DNA of 64,000 bases from Atherix ibis (GCA_958298945.1 OY282606.1:41243920-41307919), one strand, 5' to 3'; shown: positions 37,201 through 52,200, counted from the first letter of the stretch. The notes: generated by a model from the letters alone, not told the origin. Made by a program: numbers and translations.

Positions 37201-40200
37201 TCCGAATACGATAAACACTCAAATAGTTGAATATATTCCCCACAACTAGTTTGCGTCTGCCTTATCCTAGAGCTATAAATCACTAGCCAGCCACCTTTTT
37301 AAGTTCTTTGTATGAATTTCACCAAAGCTATTCTTGCATTTTACTTGAACCAATATTCATTAGAAAATTGGCATCTATTCAAAACTAGTCCAAATAGTCT
37401 GAATTGAAACGATGGCCTACATGAGCACACCAAAATCCAAATCCAAGTGTGCGATTTAACTGGCACAAAATTAACCGAAAACTATGAAAATTTGCCAAGT
37501 ACACTTTCGAATTGATCGATTTTGACTAATATACTTATATTTCAAATTTGTCTCATTATATTTATTTAACTATAATTTAAAAAAGTATAAAGAACTGTTG
37601 TAGTTGAAACCATCAAAAAAAATATCTACTATTAATCAAACTCAAGTTTATATTTTGATTTTGTTATATGAGTCCTTCAATTAACCCACGATAAGTATTG
37701 TATTGGTTTTCTCTTAATAAATTTTTAATTATGGTACAATACCATATATACTTATCGATACAAACAAAGCAATTTATTTATTTATAAGTAAATGCAAAGA
37801 TCTAGAGTTCGAAAAATCAGTTTTCAAAAAATTTAAAAACAATTCCCTAAAAAATAAAACTGATTTCTCAATTTTCATACTAAATAAAAATACCCCCCTA
37901 AATACATTGGACTTTATTAAGTCTGTAAAAAAAAAATAATAATTTTTCCAATAAGAATAAATTGCTAAAAAATATTGTTGAGATATACACTGCCCGCCAA
38001 CTGATCGGAACCACCCACTTTTTTATGAATATTTTTATTGTTTTAGATTGTGTTCGTGTGAATTTTTTTTTGGAAGCAGGTAACAAGGTAAGTCTAGCTA
38101 CGAGTAGTTGTAGCGAAATTGACAACTGTTTGGGTTCATTAATTATTTTTCAGCAGTTGTAATTAGCAACAATAATTTGCTTAAAAGGCAGATAAAAGAG
38201 AAATTTAAGAAATGAAAATTGAAAAAAATAAAATACCTAAAAAATATGCCAAAAATAAATCGCGTAAAACCTAAGATTTTTTGTTGAGAGAAATTGGTTG
38301 CCAAAAAGACAGAGGTAGTGATATGATGCGTAGTTTTTTTTTAGAGATCAATTAAATGATAGTACAAAGCGAATTGAAGGAGTAAAACATATACAGCCGC
38401 GAGAGAAAGGCGAGCCATTTTAAGAGGAATATCGAATTCAGTCTTGTGCGTATGGCAAATTGCAGTGGAGGCTTTTTCGTTACAAGATCTTATCGCGCAG
38501 CTCGGTTAGAATTTGTGCAACATCAATTTTAATACCAACTGTAAAGTGGTCATCTCTTTAGTTCCGAACTATTTAACATATCGCCATTTCTCATTATTTT
38601 ACTGTAAACCTCGTTGATATGTCAGGAGTACAAGCCACAATTATACAGAATTATCTGTTTATTTTTACGTGGCATACCTATTGTTAGGCATAATACCACG
38701 AGTCGTCTACGACCATAGGGAATGAGATACGTTCAATCAGCGCATCACCATTACTGGCAGTTGATAGTCAATAATCAGTTACAACTTGATTACTCCAACT
38801 GTTTGTGGCGAGGCCGATCTAAACCTGTACTGTCATAAGCAGTGACAGCGGCCGAGTTAATTACCAATATCTCCCACCAGCGGTCCGGAGATCGTACCCG
38901 CGATATGGGTATTAACCACATCCACAACGTAACTGCCTAAGGCGTCTCACCATTATGGGGGGCAGTGTGTATTAACACCATGGGGCACCCCGATACTCGT
39001 GGTACCAATTTTTGTTTTAGGAATACTTCAGTTTGTACTCCTCTCATAGAGCTACGGTAAGTAACCTTGTAAAAACATAAGCACCACTAGGCTTTTTATA
39101 CCCTGCACCATGCCCTATTGGGGGAATCATATGAATTGCATCTGCAATTGGTATATATTTAACATCCTGCCGCGGGGGCGGTAACGCATGATACAGAATG
39201 ATTCTGTTTGTTTTACGTGGCATACCCGTCGTTAGACATACTACCACGTGTCGCCTACAAGCATTGGGATTGAGGTTACGCTCAATCAGCGCACGACCAT
39301 AACTGATTGTTAGCAGTCAGTAATCAGTTACAAGCTGATTACTGCAACTGCTAGTGATGGGGCCCATCTAAACCTCTGCTGTCATAAGCGGTGATAGCGC
39401 CCTGGATAATTGCCAATATCTCCCACCAGCGACCGGGTGATCGTACCCGCGGTGTGGGTATTCACCACAGCCACCACGTTGCTGCCTAAGGCGTCTCACC
39501 ATTATCGGAGACAGTGTGTTTTAACAATTGGCAAAAAAACAATTGACTGTTTGGATTAGCCGACAAAATCTGAACACCATCATTATCCGCTATCTTACTG
39601 GGCAGGACAGCCCCATTTGCCCCAAAAAGGATTATTAGCCTATATCAGAAACAATTCACTCCAGGAAAATTATAAACAAATCAGGCCTTTTCAGTCGATC
39701 GAACAACTGTTAGAATATGTTCAATAGGTCGATCATATATTCATTGGCTTTAAAAACGATTATGATAGCATAGCTAAGGTACTACTTTATGGTACATATC
39801 CATGAAAGAGTTCGGCATCTCAGAAAAATTGATTAGCTTGATTAGGCTGACCTTGACAAAAAGCAGAGTAAAGGCAGCCGAATCACTTCCAGAGCCTAAA
39901 TGGTCTCTTTTCGTTCATTGTAGTTAATCTGGCGCTGAAAAAAATGATTCTTGTCTAACGAGTAAGCATGAGGGGTAGCCAACAGTGCCTATTTCAATCA
40001 GTTTAAATTATTTCGCTCGTAAAGTCTCACCATAGTATCAAAGGGCACTAGTTTTGTCAGTCCTCATGTATTCTTCAAAAACTTGAGTTCTTAGCAAAAA
40101 AAAAATCATTGCGACTCTTGTCTGTATTTTAGAGGAGGATCCGTCGAAAAATATATGGCCTGCTTAGTGAGGATGGACGATTCCGGAGTCTATTTAACGA

Positions 40201-43200
40201 CGAGATCCTGGAGCGTTACTGCTCAAATTAAGCTCAATAGGCTCCAATGGTGGTTACTGTGACCACCTGGTTGTGGATAAATTAAGCTCAATAGGATGCA
40301 CTCATGAGTATGCGTGAATATGAATCGAGTCGGAAAAGCTACAGGAGCTCCATTTAGGGTCTAATAAAACAAGGACGGTGGAGCGACGGCATTACTCTGG
40401 ACGTCAAAAACATGCTGAGAGTATCGAACTGAAAGACTGCAACGCGAGAGTTGGAGTTTTTTGATTCAGCTGGCTTAGACCAAATTCCCACTTCTTCCGC
40501 CATTGATGCAAATGAACATAATCAAAAATGATTTTTTCATATTAATTTACAATATAAAAATGCAAAGCATACCCATTATTAATAAATTAATTAACATAAT
40601 AATATTATTATTTTATTTACTAATGTAAGAACTGATAAAATATTCATATTTTGCTGATGGTTTCAAATAGTTGTCGGACTGCCGGAACCTATTTTTAAAT
40701 AAAAAAATAAAAGCAAAAATACACGTAAAAATGTGTATTGGTTCCAAACGGTTGTCGCGCAGAGTAATTTTCATAATAATGGGATTCAACAGGCTTTAAG
40801 CTTATGCGTTGTATGGTATGTATTTTTAGCATTTAAAATAAACTTTTAGCTTATGCGTTTTACTTTGCAGACATATTGATCGAATCTTTTTTTTTTTTTA
40901 ATTGACTAATTAAAAAAAATGAGTTTTTCTGATTGAAAGACAGACTTTTGCGTGGGAAAAATTTGCAGTTTCAAGAGTAAAATATAATATAACACACCAA
41001 ACCACCTAATTAATATTTTTACAATTACAGATAAATAATTTTTCTTTTTTTAGAAAAAAAGATATATAGTATTAAGAAGTTTTTCTATATTTAGAATATG
41101 GAGGGAAAAAACTAATAAAATTATTTAAATCTGCATACTTCAAGCTGTAGGTTAATTGCTATTTCCGGTGTAAAAGCAATTTTCTCAGGTAGAATGAAAT
41201 AATTACTATTGAACTATTGGTATTATTACTAAATCTACTTAGCCTATGTACGAGTAAATCTATTACGAACATAATGAATTTAGCTCGTATCTCAGTATTT
41301 AAAAAGTATTAAAAAATTGGAAACTCCTAGCATCTTACCCAGTGACAAACATCTTAATTTCCATATTCGATTATTAATGGTCATAATTTACACTATGTAA
41401 AAAGTTAATATGGTCTGACACTAGGCGTACTAAATAGGTGACTGAGGGCATTAGAATAAATTGAAAGTTTGCAGCATATTTAAAGCTGTTCTGCGAATAT
41501 TTTATTGCGGGTAAAATGGGAATTGAGTACTCGTACATCATGGAATCTTGTTTGGTCTATTACAATTCCAAAACTCGATAAATCTCAATAAATAGTACGA
41601 CACTAAAGTGACTGATTTATTGAATGATTTTTTTAAAGAAATAGTAATTCCAGCCTCAAATAGGATCTATTCTGTTGGTTAGTTCATGACTGATACTTCT
41701 AAGTGCGTTGCAAAGCTGCGAATTCACCTTTTTAAGCCGGGCGTCCAGAAACCACCAACAAAATCAAGTCTAGCGAATTAAAGACGCAACAAAATTGTTA
41801 ACTGAGAGCAATTCATTCATAGTCGAAGAATTGACCTTCGTGTCACCCACATATGTTCCAATACATGTTCGAGGTACCAATATGTACGTTCAAGTTAATG
41901 GAAGACTCGTATCGGTCGCATTTGTTGTCCGAACATGACACCTACGCGATTACACTATGACTGTGTTTTGTGGGCGCGAAAATCATCCAAGAAATATATT
42001 CAATATACTACCCCACTGCCTTCTCCTGTAATTACCAACACAAAAGTGTTGGAATTTCTAGAATTGTAAACCACTTTCCGTTCTCTCAACTAAAACCAGA
42101 TATTCACCATTCGATTATTCTTCTTTCCAAATACTCCGAAACTATGAAGCTGGTTTCGGACACGTTGCATTTGATAAACGAACGAATCGAAAATTAACTG
42201 TTCCATTGGAGATTGTCTTCATCACGACATTGGGATCCAAAGGTTTTAATATGCCGTTTGACCTACTAATGATAATTAAGAAAACGATTGCATAACCTAA
42301 TATGACTTACTGATTAGGTTTTCTTTAGAGTTTTTTTTTTTAATTTTTTTATCTTTTTATATTTTTTTATAAAGTCTACTTTAAAGATTATATAAAAGTT
42401 TTTTCACCTGAGAAATTTCACTCTATCAAAATTGAATACCTAAAAACCTTAAAATTTAATTTATAAAATTGTCTATTTGAATTTTGTATATAAATTAAAA
42501 CTACAATAATATTTTTTTGTTAATTAATAATAATTATTTTATAATATACCTAAAAGCTACATAAAATGGGTGAATGTTTAATTTTAACGCTTAATAATTA
42601 GGACCACTAATGACAAAGAGATCTTACAAAAAAAAATTTTTTAAAGGTTTTTGGACCCCTTAAGAATTTGTGTTTTTTTTTTATTAAGTTTTTGAGACAA
42701 AAGTCAGAGGCCATTTTGTAGCGCCACGACCGTGAATCCATTTGGGTTGTATTTACATCCGTAAAAAAACTGGTTAATAATTAATTAAAGGGAAAAGTCT
42801 GAGATTGTTAAATTTTGTGCAGTATATAAAAATGTTTGCAAATGGAATGGTTGGGGGTAGAAGCTCCACGATGCAAGGAGTGCTATTCAAAAAGAAATTC
42901 TGGGCTAAGTAGCATTATATGAGCGAAAATAGTGCCCGAGATATTACCGAAATAGTTTACGTTAGATTGTAAGTTAGTTAGTAGATTTATTTGATAAAAT
43001 ATATTACCTTTAATATAAAATAAAATAAGCTGCTTAAGTTAGTTAAAAGTCGTTCTTAAAATAAAATAATTTACTTTAACTTTGTTAATAAAATAAAATT
43101 GCTAAATACGAGGGACTTATACGTTCAATAAGTCCTTAGAAAATCCAAGAAATTGTGCTCGTAGTGTCGGTAAAGATTTTTTTTGTAAGTAGCATTATCG

Positions 43201-46200
43201 ACAGGAAAGCTATCAAAATTTCAGCTCGATCCATAGCGTAGGTCAATTTCTATCGTCGATTAAAGTTAACGACATTTATTTGTGCATAACAATCGAAAAA
43301 AGCGAGTTTAGGGCTGTCATCAAACATCTCCATTTGAAAGGCTTAAGCCCGAAAGAAATCAAAGCCGAGTTGGATGCAGTTCATGGCACGTCTGCACCTG
43401 TGTTTGCGATGGTTTACAATTGGGTGAATGAATTTTAACGTGGCCGTTCATCCACAAAAGACGAACATCGTTCAGGACGCCCAGTTGAGGTGTCTACTCC
43501 TGAAATCATCGACAAAATCCACGATCTGATTTTGAACGATCGGCGAATTAAAGTGCGCGAATTAGTTGAGGCTACGGGCATATGACAAGGTACAGTCGCT
43601 TCAATTTTGCATGAAAAATTGTCTGTGAAAAAAATTTCGGCAAGATGGGTGCCGCGTTTGCTCTCAGAGTAGAATAAGCGCAATCGTGTAGTGGACTCTG
43701 AGGCTATGTTGGCACTCTTTCATCGCAATCCTGCCGAATTCCTTCGTCGATATGTCACTGTGGACGAAACCTGGATACACTACTACACTCCAGAAACGAA
43801 GAGACAGTCATCACAGTGGATTTTCAAGGGTGAACGGGCTCCGAAGAAGGCAAAAACTGTGCCATCGGCCGGCAAGGTGATGGCCACGGTCTTTTGGGAT
43901 TCGCAGGGCATCATTTTTATCGACTACTTGGAAAAAGGAAAAACAATAATAGGAGCGTATTACGTGTCGTTATTGCAACGGTTGAGCGAGGAAATCAAAG
44001 AGAAACGCCCCATCTGAAGAAGAAAAAAATCCTCTTGCATCAGGACAATGCGCGTGTGCACACCTGCGCTGTTTCCATGGCCAAAATTGTGGAATTGAGA
44101 ATGGAATTGTTGCAGCATCCCGTTTATTCACCAGATTTGGCCCCGAGTGACTATTTTCTTTTCCCCAATCTGAAGAAATGGCTTGGCGGACGACGGTTCA
44201 CTTCCAACGAGGACGTCATTGCTCAAACGGATGAGTATTTTGCAGAACTTCCGGAATCCTATTTTTTGGACGGGATAAAAATTTTGGAAAAACGGTTGGA
44301 AAAGTGTATAGAGCTAAAAGGAGATTATGTTGAAAAATAAAATTTTTTTTTTTTTAAAATAGTTTTTTCCCATCTTTTTTCAAGGACTTATTGAACGACC
44401 CTCATATTAAAGTGTAAATAAAACTTTAATCTACACGTATATGGCGGTTTGATTACGTAGGCTACTATATATATTTCTGGCCTAGGCAACACTAAGTGTT
44501 GCCAGGTGCGATCTGACATTTCCATTGGAAAGTTTGACATTTTTTAGCATAAACGTACTCAGAACGTTTTGACGTACGACTATCATTTGTGTTGTTTACA
44601 GTGACTTGAAAAAATCAATTTGGCAAAAAAATGGAATTAACTCGTGAACATTTTCGTGCGATCATTTTTCACAACTTTCGACGTGGATTATCACGACAAG
44701 AGTGCATCGATGAACTTAAATCTTTGTATGGCTATGAAGCACCATCCTATAGCACTGTGAAAAACTGGTACAACGAATTCAATCGTGGCCGACGCTCGCT
44801 CAAAGACGAATTCCGTGAAGGTCGTCCAAAAACAGCCGTTGTTCCAGAAAACATCGATGCCGTACGTGAACTGATAATGCAAGACCGTCATGTGACATAC
44901 CGTGAGATAGAGGCATGCCTAGGCATTTCTCCCACCAGCATACATTCGATATTGCATGAACACCTGGCCGTAAAAAAGGTTTGTTCTCGTTGGATCCCGC
45001 ACAATTTGACAATCGCTCAAAAAAAGGCTCGTGTGGATTGGTGTAAAGAAATGCTGAAAAAATACGATCGCGGTGCTTCAAAAGACGTTTATAAGATCGT
45101 CACAGGTGACGAATCATGGATCTATGCGTATGAGCCCGAAACAAAACAGCAATCGACCGTGTGGGTCTTCCAAGACGAGTCAAATCCAACGAAAGTTGTT
45201 CGTGGAAGAAGCACTTCGAAGCAAATGGTCGCTTGTTTCTTTGGCAAAACTGGTCATGTGGCGACTGTTCCGCTTGTGCAACGTAGGACGGTCAATTCTG
45301 AGTGGTACACCACCATTTGTTTGCCTGAAGTCTTCGGAGAAATTCGAAAAACGAACAAGAGAAGTCGAATCATTGTGCACCATGACAATGCGAGCTCTCA
45401 CACATCGGCTCAAACCAGCGCCTTTTTGACCGGACAAAACGTCGAATTGATGGGTCATCCTCCGTACAGCCCTGACTTGGCACCCAATGACTTCTTTTTA
45501 TTCCCACACATCAAGAAAAAAATGCGTGGTCAACGAAACCATGTTTTGGAGGTGTCTCAATCGGAGTGGAAAAAGTGCTTCGAAAATTGGTTTGAGCGCA
45601 TGCAAAAGTGTATAAATCTTGATGGAGAATATTTTGAAAAACAATAAAACCTTTTTCGTTGATAAATATTCGCATTTTCATTATTAGGCCAGAAATATAT
45701 ATAGTAGCCCACGTATTCTTCAAAAGTTTATCTATAGTTTATGACGATGAACGGCTGTTTGAAAATGAAGAATTTAGTTATTTATTGTAATAAATTTCCA
45801 GATATGAATTTTATTAGTTAAATCTAAATGGTAAAAAAATTTAAAAGGAGAATTTCGAAACGAAGTCAAAAGATCAGGAAGCATAGAAAGAATTGAAATT
45901 TTGTCAGGGTCTCATAATATTACGAAAAATTCTAACATTTGAATTAAAGGTACAAACTCCCTCTTATTAAATAAAAGTATCCATTTCTATTATTTTTAAG
46001 TCGATGATTTATTAATGAAAAAAAACTTTTAATATGTTTTTAGCGACGAAAGTATGTTTTTACTCTTTCCTTATTTGACCATCTGGCTTTTTGCACTTTT
46101 TATTTATTTCATTCTTTTAATAATAATAAATAACATGGTCAGTATTATTTGATACCTGTTACTTTGCTTGCAAGTTTGTTAATAAGATCCTTAAAACATG

Positions 46201-49200
46201 TGACAGAAGCCACTTTATAGAGCCACGACCATAAGGTCATTTAATGACATGCTGTAACTTGTGTGTCGGCGCTGTCAACTTCTATTAAGAAACTGGTCGA
46301 ATGTCTTTTGAAGGAAAAAATAAGAAGTGGTTAAATTTAATGGAATATTAATTTGTTTCAGAAAATGAAAAAGAACTTGGATTAAGAATTGTTCGCTCTA
46401 AAAAGAGACTTTAATGGCAGGAGTCCTATTCAGAAAATATTTCGGATACGGTGACATTCTTTTAGGATATGAGAGATAGTAAGTTGAACAACATAGGAAT
46501 GACATTAAGGACGAGTTTGGTTACCGAAGAGAAAATCATGGCCCAATTCAAATTGTGAGAAGATCCATCACCCAGAATTTCGGAATACTTGTCGATTAGA
46601 CTGATTTTCTCATGTCTCAGTCTATTTGTCTTCGTACGACCAAAGCTGTTAACTGTCATTTGGTTAATAAAGGGTTTTTGAATAAGAACTTGACAACTTT
46701 TTTTTAAATATCTCGCAAACCATTTGAGATATATCAAAACTTTTATTATTGGCTTAAAGTACAATCAATGCAATTATGAATGGAACTCGACTTCGGTCAT
46801 ATGTCCACCACGGGCACGCTTGCAGCGGTCGATTTGTTGAAGCCAATTTTCGATAACTCGGCCACACAATTCGACGGGAATAGCTGCTATTTCTCGTTCG
46901 ATATTGGCTCTTAGGTCCTCTAACGTCGCCGGCTTGTTGGCATCGACCATCGATTTAACGTAGCCCCGCAGAAAAATGTCTAGAGGTGTTAAATCACAAG
47001 ATCTCGGCGGCCAATCGACAGGACCTTTTCTCGATATTACACGTTCACCGAACTTGGACTTCAATAAGTCGATTGTTTATCATGCTGTGTGGGATGTGGC
47101 ACCGTCTTGTTGAAACCACATATTACCGATGTTCAGCCCATGCAATTGATCGAAGAAATAACCCTGCAACTCTGTAGCGTTCACCATTGACTGTAACGTG
47201 ACGGTCATTTTCATCAACGAAGAAAAATGGCCCAATGACGCTACCAGCACCATACAGTAACTTTTTGTGGAAGTGGTGTTTCATGAAGCACATGAGGGTT
47301 TGCAGCACTCCAATAACGCATATTTTGTTTGTTGACGAAGCCATTCAACCAAAAATGCGCTTCATCAATGAAGATGATTTTGCGATGGAAGTCGTCATTT
47401 TTGGCAAACTTTTCTAGAGCCCAATCTGAGAACGCGCGTCGCCTGATATGGTCAAGTGTCTTTAGTTCTTGAGTTAACTTGATCTTAAGTTAACTCAAGA
47501 ACTTAAGATCAAGTTAATCCAAGAACTAAAGTAAGAAATCAAAAGTGTCAAGTTGCTATTGAAAAACCTGATATATACAGTAAATTTTGAATTTGAATAG
47601 ACACAGAACGGTGAGGAGGCTTTTCTACCAGATAATCAGCTTGCAATCAGCCGATGATACTATAATAACCCGAAAATCAATGAAATTCAACATTTTGGAC
47701 ATGCAATTTTGTTTCCCCATAAAATGCTATTTTCTAAAATATTTGGAATTGAAATAAAAAAAAACTGATAAATTTCTACAATTATTTTTAATGAAATTAC
47801 ACAACCTGTTAGACAATATTTGCTTATGAATGCAAATATTTTTCAAGTTCGTAGACTCACGTAGACTCTAGTAAACTGAAATATCTTCATTCGGCTCTAT
47901 AACAATTTACGTTTTAAAAATATGTCCAATGAATGTTCCAAGAAAATTCTTACTCATCATTGGAATCGCGATTCATTCATTTCTTCAACAACAAATAATT
48001 TTGGTTGCTTTTCCGGTTTAAGTTATTTTGTTAATTTTTAGAAAGACGTTAATTTTAATATCTTTAAATTTTTTTGGGGATGGGGCATGAGGAAGAATTT
48101 CCAAAAATATGTTTTCAAAAAAATATTTTTTAGTTGAACTGCATTTGTTGATCAAAGTGGACGGAATTGTCGGAAAAAGATTTTATTTTAATCTAGCTAA
48201 TCTATTGAGTATTTCTGTGTGAGTGTTTTTATTAATTTTACAAAACTTGCTGAATTAGTATTCCGAAAGTATTTAATTATTTATTGTGTTTTTCTTAACT
48301 ATTAAAAATAATATGATCAATCTTAGGTGATACAACTTTTGAACTAGTTTATTGGTGAGAGTTATAGTTTTAAAGACTATTTATTTGTGGTTAGGATTTC
48401 TTATTTATAAATAAGATTGGAAAAACCAATTTACAAATTGCAAAAAAATGTGACTTAATATTTTTAAAATGTTGAATTTATAAAGGTTGATGGCAATTTT
48501 TTTTTTGTAAAGTGTTATTCAATTTGTGTATTAAAAAGTCAAGTTTAACTAAAATTGTTATATAATTTTTCTATTGTATATTAACGGTTGTTTGTTTTTA
48601 AATACTGTAAAGTTTGAGGATTATCTAGGTAAATACAATTTTTTGTGTATCCGTACGATCTTGGAGGCTTAATTACATCACCAAATATTTAAATTACGCG
48701 GTCTGGAAATTTTGTTGCACAATAAAACCAAAACTTGTCATTTTGAGTGGCTTATACGGTAGCATCGTATTGTTAATATCCCACAAATTTGAAATGTTTA
48801 AGTTCAGAACAAAAAAAAATTGGTTATCATACGTAACAGTCAAATTATATTATCCAGAATTGACGGTAACCGCCAATCCGTCTTGATAACACCTTCAAAT
48901 CAAAATACACACCAGACAAAAAATCACTTTTCGCAATACAATGGCTTTTCATAGTCACTTGTAGGTTTTTAGAGGAACACCAAGCGAAAAATGAGCCTAT
49001 TCGCAGAAGAAAATGTTCTCCGAAATGTGGTTACGGAGGAACCACAACTTTTGTAGACATTTTTTATGATTTTATATCATTTTTTTGTAGTTAAACTATT
49101 CATAATATAATATAGCAAAATTTACAATAAATAAATTTTACTTTAAATGGCAGCATTTATGTTTAACAATTATAAAATTATATAATTGTACTTTCCGAAC

Positions 49201-52200
49201 TACGAAATGGATAATCTATAAAAGTACAACTTATTTTTGAAAATAGAATGACTTTTGATAAGAATAATATCAATGAATTTTGTATAAATTTTTAAATTAG
49301 GAAATTTTTTTAAATAACTTTTTTAATTGAACAGTTTATTCTAAAATAATTATAATAAAAACGATTTCAATTTAAAAATTTTAATTCAATTTTTTAATCT
49401 TATTAAATTATAATTTTCCTAATATAAATATTCTAGATAGCATAAAAATTTGAATACGAAAAAATATTTGATAAGGTTTGAGTGTATATTTGAATAAAAA
49501 CATATTTATGAGTGTATATTTTCTAAAAAAAATACTTTTTTCAAATAATTTTTTTATTGATAACTTAACATATACAACACTAAAAAAATACTTATAAATA
49601 CCATTTCTCCAGATCTATAATACAATAGATTAAAAATTCTCTAGATTATAAAATCTAAATAAATATATTTATAATGAAGGTTACTGAAAAAAAAATTAAA
49701 TTAGATTTTTTAATATTGTATATTTGATAAGAAATCATAAAAGTACCCATGTGAATGGCAAAAAAAAAGCAAAACCTGATATGAGTTTGTGTATTTCAGG
49801 CTTATCTAGAGTAAGAAGAAATTCTTATCAAAATTTAAGCTGCTTAAAATACCATATGAAAAAAAAATCGAATATTTATTTTTGTTTGTCAATGCGGAAT
49901 AAACACGAAAGATAAGAGTTTATTGGGTTTTTATTTCAGAATTGCACAGTGTACGCCAGACAGAAAGTATGTCGAACTTGAGCGACATGTCCGGTAATAC
50001 GGCTATCCATGCCGGACGACCAAGAATGGATGTTGCCTGCGTTATTGATACACACCAACCGGAAAATTTTAACCACAGAAAGTGTGCCTTGGACGAGGTA
50101 AAGCAGGCCTGCTCTACAATGCACGCAAATCTGCACACAATACAGGTGAGTGGAGAAAGAAAACTCATTTATTGGCTAAGGAATTTGCAAAACTGAGTCG
50201 ATTCCTTAACGGTATTGCAGTTCGAAAAGTTAGATTTTGGTGAGACAAATATCCTGGACACATTTTACAATGCCGACATCGCAATTATTGATCTCAGTAT
50301 CCAAGCACAACAGAGCGCCCTCTCTTATCATTTAGGTGTACGAGAGAGCTTTGGAATGAAGGAGAATATCCTTATGTACAATGACACACAAACAGAGCAG
50401 ACTCTTCGACTGAAAGTATGTTCAATTTTGCTCTATATTAGCGTATTTTAAAAATCTTTTTCAATACTTTCATCATCACCTAGATATCATGCAGCACCTA
50501 CACATTTCTTCCCTACAAACTTTTGGAATGTGGCACGTGTATAGTGACTAGTGTGATCAAGGATTCGAATGATCATAAACAGGCGACTTCTTTGATGATT
50601 AGACTGAAAAAATTATTACAAGATGTCGAAATTCAATCCAAGTTAGTTATTTTTCTTAATTTATTGTCGAAAAAAAATTCCCTAAATATTTTTAAAAAAT
50701 TAATTTAAAACAAATTTACTCATTAAGAGCACATTTACGTGAAAAATTCCTATCGGATTTACGATCTGCCCGAGAAGCCTTTGCTGGTAATTCAGAAGAC
50801 TTGGCTAAAGTTTTGTATAAAATGCGAAAACGTCTAGACGATCCCAATGTGCTGTCGGGTGAGGTTGTTCACAGTTTTATGTGTTCACTACGTGATGTTC
50901 AGGATTACGACGCAATGGTTCAGTTAGTAAATGACTTAAAAACAATTCCCAATAAAAGAAAATATATCGACACTGGGAACATGAGCTGCCTTTACGCATT
51001 TGCCCTGAACCGACGCAATAGAGAGGGTGATCGGGAAAAAGCCCTTCATACTTGTGTCAAAGCCCTGGAGAAAAAAGAGAATCACTTTCCTGATATGCTT
51101 TGTCTTTGTGGTCGAATTTACAAGGATAAGTTTGTTGAATCTGAACATACTGATGTGGACAGTCTTCGTAATGCCATCTTGTGGTGAGTTATTGTCCTTT
51201 TTTAATTAATCATTTCTCTTAAAAATATTATTTAAATAAAATTTGGAAAAAACCATAAAATTTTTAGGTACAGAAAAAGTTTCGAAGTACAACCGAACGA
51301 ATATGCTGGTATCAACTTGGCGACGTTGCTCGTCATCGATGGTAAAGACTTTTCCAACACGGAAGAACTACAGCATATCGGTAAGTTTATCCGTTTTGGT
51401 TGCTTCGCCTTTTAAATTTTTATACAATATAATGACACTGCCAAATTGGTAGGACTTGTTTTGAATAATTTAATCGGAAAGAAAGGCAGCTTATCATCGT
51501 TATCAGAATATTGGGATGTAGCGACATTTTTCGAAATATCAGTCTTAGCCGAAGATTATGGAAAAGCGATCCAAGCTGCTGAGTGTATGTTCAAACTGAA
51601 ACCACCGAATTGGTATCTAAAATCGACAATAGGAAACATCACATTGATTGATAGATTTCGAAAGCGATCGGAAGAGTCAGCATTCAGTCCAGAGCAGCAA
51701 ATTTTTCAGTTTTGGATGGAATTCTTTGTCGAGGCCACAATTTCTGATGAAAGTGAAGGTATCCGTTTCCCAATTCTGGTGAGCCTTCATAAACATATCT
51801 ACCACCTGCAGTTCCTTTGTATATAAGAAAATTATTTTTTTTTCTAGATCTTGGAACCGCAAAAAATCTATATGCCCAGTTACGTAAACGTCAACTTGGG
51901 TGCTGAAGAAAAATCCCTGCAGATAGTTAACATTTGTTTGGCTCACTCAAAGGGTAATTGTAAAAAAGTCCATGACTTCTTGTACACAGCAAATCAAATA
52001 AAATCTGTGAGCTTATACAAACGTGACGAACGGTGTGCATATCTCTACGTTTGCCATAATTCTGATGATTTTCAAATGTACTTTCCCTCGGTGCATTGTC
52101 GTCAGAGATTTTACAATTTGGTTCTAGAAATGACTACAGATCAAGAGGTGTTTGTCGATCTGTCAATTGATCAAAACCAAATTCAGGTAAGTTTCGAAGA

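Noticed and set aside
50936..51148. Minus-strand frames over Ask1 exons (also 51677-51946, 49920-50168)
   Set aside because: They are antisense shadows of exons whose plus-strand translation matches ASK1 throughout.
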